In this document: one piece after another, positions 61,995 to 64,000 of the stretch
How the letters are laid out: each line of letters starts with the position of its first letter
How positions within the stretch are numbered: the stretch's first letter is position 1
From: an uncultured Desulfobacter sp.
GTDB lineage: Bacteria; Desulfobacterota; Desulfobacteria; Desulfobacterales; Desulfobacteraceae
DNA: 64,000 bases
Assembly: GCF_963664415.1 (NCBI RefSeq)
Contig: NZ_OY761442.1
Coordinates: forward strand, 558,001 to 622,000
Direction of reading: 5' to 3'
Notes under the pieces: generated by a model
The model's input: the letters and a program-made list of their open reading frames with translations, nothing else
What the model was told of the DNA's origin: nothing
Databases searched by the model: none
Translations under genes and position numbers: made by a program

Positions 61995-62632
61995 GTAAGC
62001 GGTGTTTTAACCCCACTCAGCAAGGGACAGATTCAGAAATTTTTTCTTTTTTCACATTGTAGGGGAGCAACGCCAGAAAATCATCATTTGTCATTGCCTC
62101 AGGCAGATGCCGAAACAGGTACTTGAGATACCAGTACGGTTCCAGGCCATTGGATTTTGCAGTTTCTATCAGACTGTAAATTGCCGCACTCGCCTTTGCA
62201 CCTTGAACCGTATCGGAAAACAGCCAGTTTTTACGACCGATGACAAAAGGTCGGATGGCATTTTCAACCAAATTGTTGTCCGGTCGAATGAACCCTTCCG
62301 TTGTGTATTGGATCAATCGGGGCCATTGGCCGAGGGTATAATTGATTGCCTTGCCAAGCAGGCTTTTGGGCGGAACCTTGTTTACTCTTTCATCTATCCA
62401 CTTCTTAAACTCGGTAAGAATTGGAATCGCCTGGGATTGTCTCATATTGTACAATTGTTCCGCAGAAAGCCCTTGTTCCCGTGCTTCTTTTTCAATTTTA
62501 TAAAGCTTGCTGATATACAACAATGCCGAACCGGCATTCCCGGAAGAATTCGCCTTGTTGCCAAGCGCTTTTGTTACCTCTTTGAACTTTCGACGAGCAT
62601 GAACCCAACACCCAACATGAACAATATCTTTT

Positions 62633-63664
62633 GGCTCATGTTGCGTTTCAAGGTCTTATTTGACCAAAAGTTCGACAAGCGAATGGAGCAGGGCCTTTCC
62701 CCGTTTGCCGACGTTATGAACGAACTCGAAAAAACCGAGATAGAACGGGAGCTTCTCTTGTGAGATGCCTCGATGAGGACGCAACCAACCACGTAGCAAG
62801 GACCAGAAGCCTTCCATGGTATTGACATGGACTTCATGGAAACCATCGCCATCCTCGTCTCTGGCGTATTCTCCAGCCCCGTGATTCACGCTCTTATGCT
62901 TGTACCCCCACTCGGTTAATCGATTGTAGATCGCATATTCATCAGTGTAAATCAAAGTCCCCGGCAAAACGGTCGACTTTACCAAGGGCTCAATAGTTAC
63001 CCTGCGAACATTAGCAAGCATTTGAATCACTACCAGACCGCATCGCTGAATCATACCGAATACAGGTGGTTTCTCTTTTTCCAATGTACCCCGCCCACGA
63101 GCACCTCGTAAACGATTTCGACGGCCTTCCCTGCCTTTTCGGGCTACTGCTTCGGGATTGCCTTTATGCCCTGCTACAATGTAGACCTCATCACATTCAA
63201 CTTCGTCTCCAAGGGTTACTTGAGGCTTTTTTTTATCACGCCTTCACGAAGTTGGGTGGTCATCCTTTGAACATCAGTGCGGTCCAGGTCCAGTTCTTTG
63301 GCAATTTGCTTGCTGGACAAGTTCAACCCCATGAAATACAGACACAATATCCATACCTTGAGGGGTTGGTGATGTCCAGCGAAGATGGTGCCTGTAAGGT
63401 CATCAAACCGTTTGCCGCAATTTTTACATTCATAACGTTGTCTGGCAGGTTCTTTTTCATCAAAACCCCTTTTGATTATTCGTTTGGAATCACAATACGG
63501 ACATTGACGTCCTTCCGGCCAGCGCAACTCCCGAACAGTGTTGTAACATTGCGTATCATCAATCAGAGTCTTTATGTTTACTTGCATCCGTTGGGCCCCT
63601 ATGGTGAATTGGGTCAAAAAGTTCACCATCTAACATTTCAAGCCCCTGATACGCAACATGAGCC
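62633..63664 (-). mobile_element. IS1595-family (ISXO2-like) element, copy 2, nested in IS66
   Basis: 1,032 bp with the same ends as copy 1. An 8-bp target duplication TATCTTTT flanks it (62625-62632 and 63665-63672), the length typical of IS1595. The target is the IS66 tnpC gene, so this is the youngest event at this site. Confidence 0.95.
62656..63587 (-). CDS. ISXO2-like transposase read across a -1 frameshift (copy 2)
   Basis: Same organisation as copy 1: the zinc ribbon/HTH frame stops at 63216 just after eight A's and the catalytic frame (CDEVY, IYTDEYAIYN, NTMEGFWSLL) continues one base back, ending at 62656. One residue differs from copy 1 in the HTH (LSSKQIAKEL). The conserved slippery run in a freshly inserted copy favours a working frameshift. 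Confidence 0.8.
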
Positions 63665-64000
63665 TATCTTTTTTGGTATCCAGGAAATCATATCCAGCAT
63701 ATCCGTCCGTCTGGACGATGCCCTTATAACCGTTCAAAAATGTTGAAACCACATCCCCCGACCTTGTCGGATGATATTCGAACAAGATAATCGGCTTGCC
63801 TGGTGGCCCGCCCCTGAAAATCCACATATAAGATTTGGATTTGCGGGGTCCTTTTAAAACTTGAAGAGGCGTTTCATCAACACGGATTTTCATGTCATGC
63901 TAAAACCCTAAAATTTATGTCGTAATTTTCAACCACTTCTGTGTAAACCCAATAAAAACAGACGTATTGCTATAGATCTACGCTAAATTTGTTCAAAAAT

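Larger units (their letters stand above)
61995..63885 (-). mobile_element. IS66-family element, copy 2 (truncated, with nested IS1595)
   Basis: The left end GTAAGCGGTGTTTTAACCCC is the same as in copy 1. Homology to copy 1 runs from 61995 to about 63885, excluding the IS1595 element inside, and then stops abruptly within the tnpC codons for DETPLQVLKG. The tnpC start, tnpB and tnpA are missing. It cuts the pentapeptide gene at 61994. Confidence 0.9.
62017..63893 (-). pseudogene. IS66 tnpC, broken by the IS1595 copy
   Basis: Two pieces of one transposase: 63673-63893 (VDETPLQVLKGPRKSKSYMW to GYAGYDFLDTKK) and 62017-62632 (RRKFKEV, LYISKLYKIEKEAREQGLSA to the end). Joining them across the IS and one TATCTTTT copy restores the frame of copy 1. 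The 5' half of the gene is absent. Confidence 0.88.

Noticed and set aside
1..64000. CRISPR arrays, tRNA and rRNA genes, prophage
   Set aside because: I looked for regularly spaced short repeats, tRNA-like cloverleaf motifs and phage structural genes and saw none; this is by eye and a covariance-model scan could still find a tRNA.

Overview
The window reads as a repeat-rich, IS-scarred accessory stretch of a Gram-negative chromosome. TonB-dependent receptors, sigma-54 activators, fatty-acid-type acyl-CoA enzymes, a lone molybdopterin oxidoreductase, remnants of a periplasmic-ferredoxin membrane protein and giant YD/RHS proteins together suggest an anaerobic deltaproteobacterium of the Desulfobacterales type. 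That placement is inferred from gene content; there is no rRNA or other marker gene in the window, and I saw no tRNA or CRISPR array.

Layout. 1-12.3 kb: a TetR gene running off the left edge, a collapsed AraC/TonB-receptor locus, an SH3-domain protein, nadB, then a second AraC/TonB-receptor locus whose receptor is split by a complete IS21-family element (5240-8601) carrying two passenger ORFs. 11.8-17.5 kb: GNAT, nupC, a membrane protein cut by a 1,032-bp IS1595-family element, an acyl-CoA synthetase remnant and an acyl-CoA dehydrogenase. 17.5-23.9 kb: a decayed TIR/beta-helix gene, a sigma-54 activator, a transglutaminase-like protein, a RelA/SpoT-domain protein, an IS200-like element, a cold-shock gene, a hemolysin III remnant and a small zinc-ribbon gene that starts at TTG.

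23.9-28.4 kb holds the most coherent unit, a compact minus-strand operon: KH protein, ABM-fold protein, LicC-like nucleotidyltransferase, HisC/CobD-like PLP enzyme, CDP-alcohol phosphatidyltransferase and a PGM1-like ATP-grasp ligase. Read together, the last four could make a CDP-activated amino-alcohol, transfer it to a lipid and then ligate it to an amino acid or peptide. This is an inference and the best candidate here for an undescribed pathway.

28.9-37 kb: metallophosphoesterase, DksA-like protein, cNMP/CBS/DUF294 protein, then a graveyard of truncated genes and transposases and an intact mazEF pair with its own promoter. 37-50.6 kb: an RHS/YD-repeat locus with a 2,147-residue protein, a near-identical 2.7-kb orphan core carrying a different C-terminal tip, two small candidate immunity genes and another rhs fragment. 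An IS1634-like element sits between the locus and its apparent promoter, and about 130-bp inverted repeats flank it. 50.7-64 kb: a MocR regulator with a broken SMR efflux gene, a molybdopterin oxidoreductase, an attC-like site followed by a cassette-like membrane gene split by a second IS1634-like element, IS66 copy 1, a glycosidase remnant, a truncated pentapeptide-repeat gene and IS66 copy 2, which carries the second IS1595 copy nested inside it. Target-site duplications could be read for four elements, which gives a partial insertion history.
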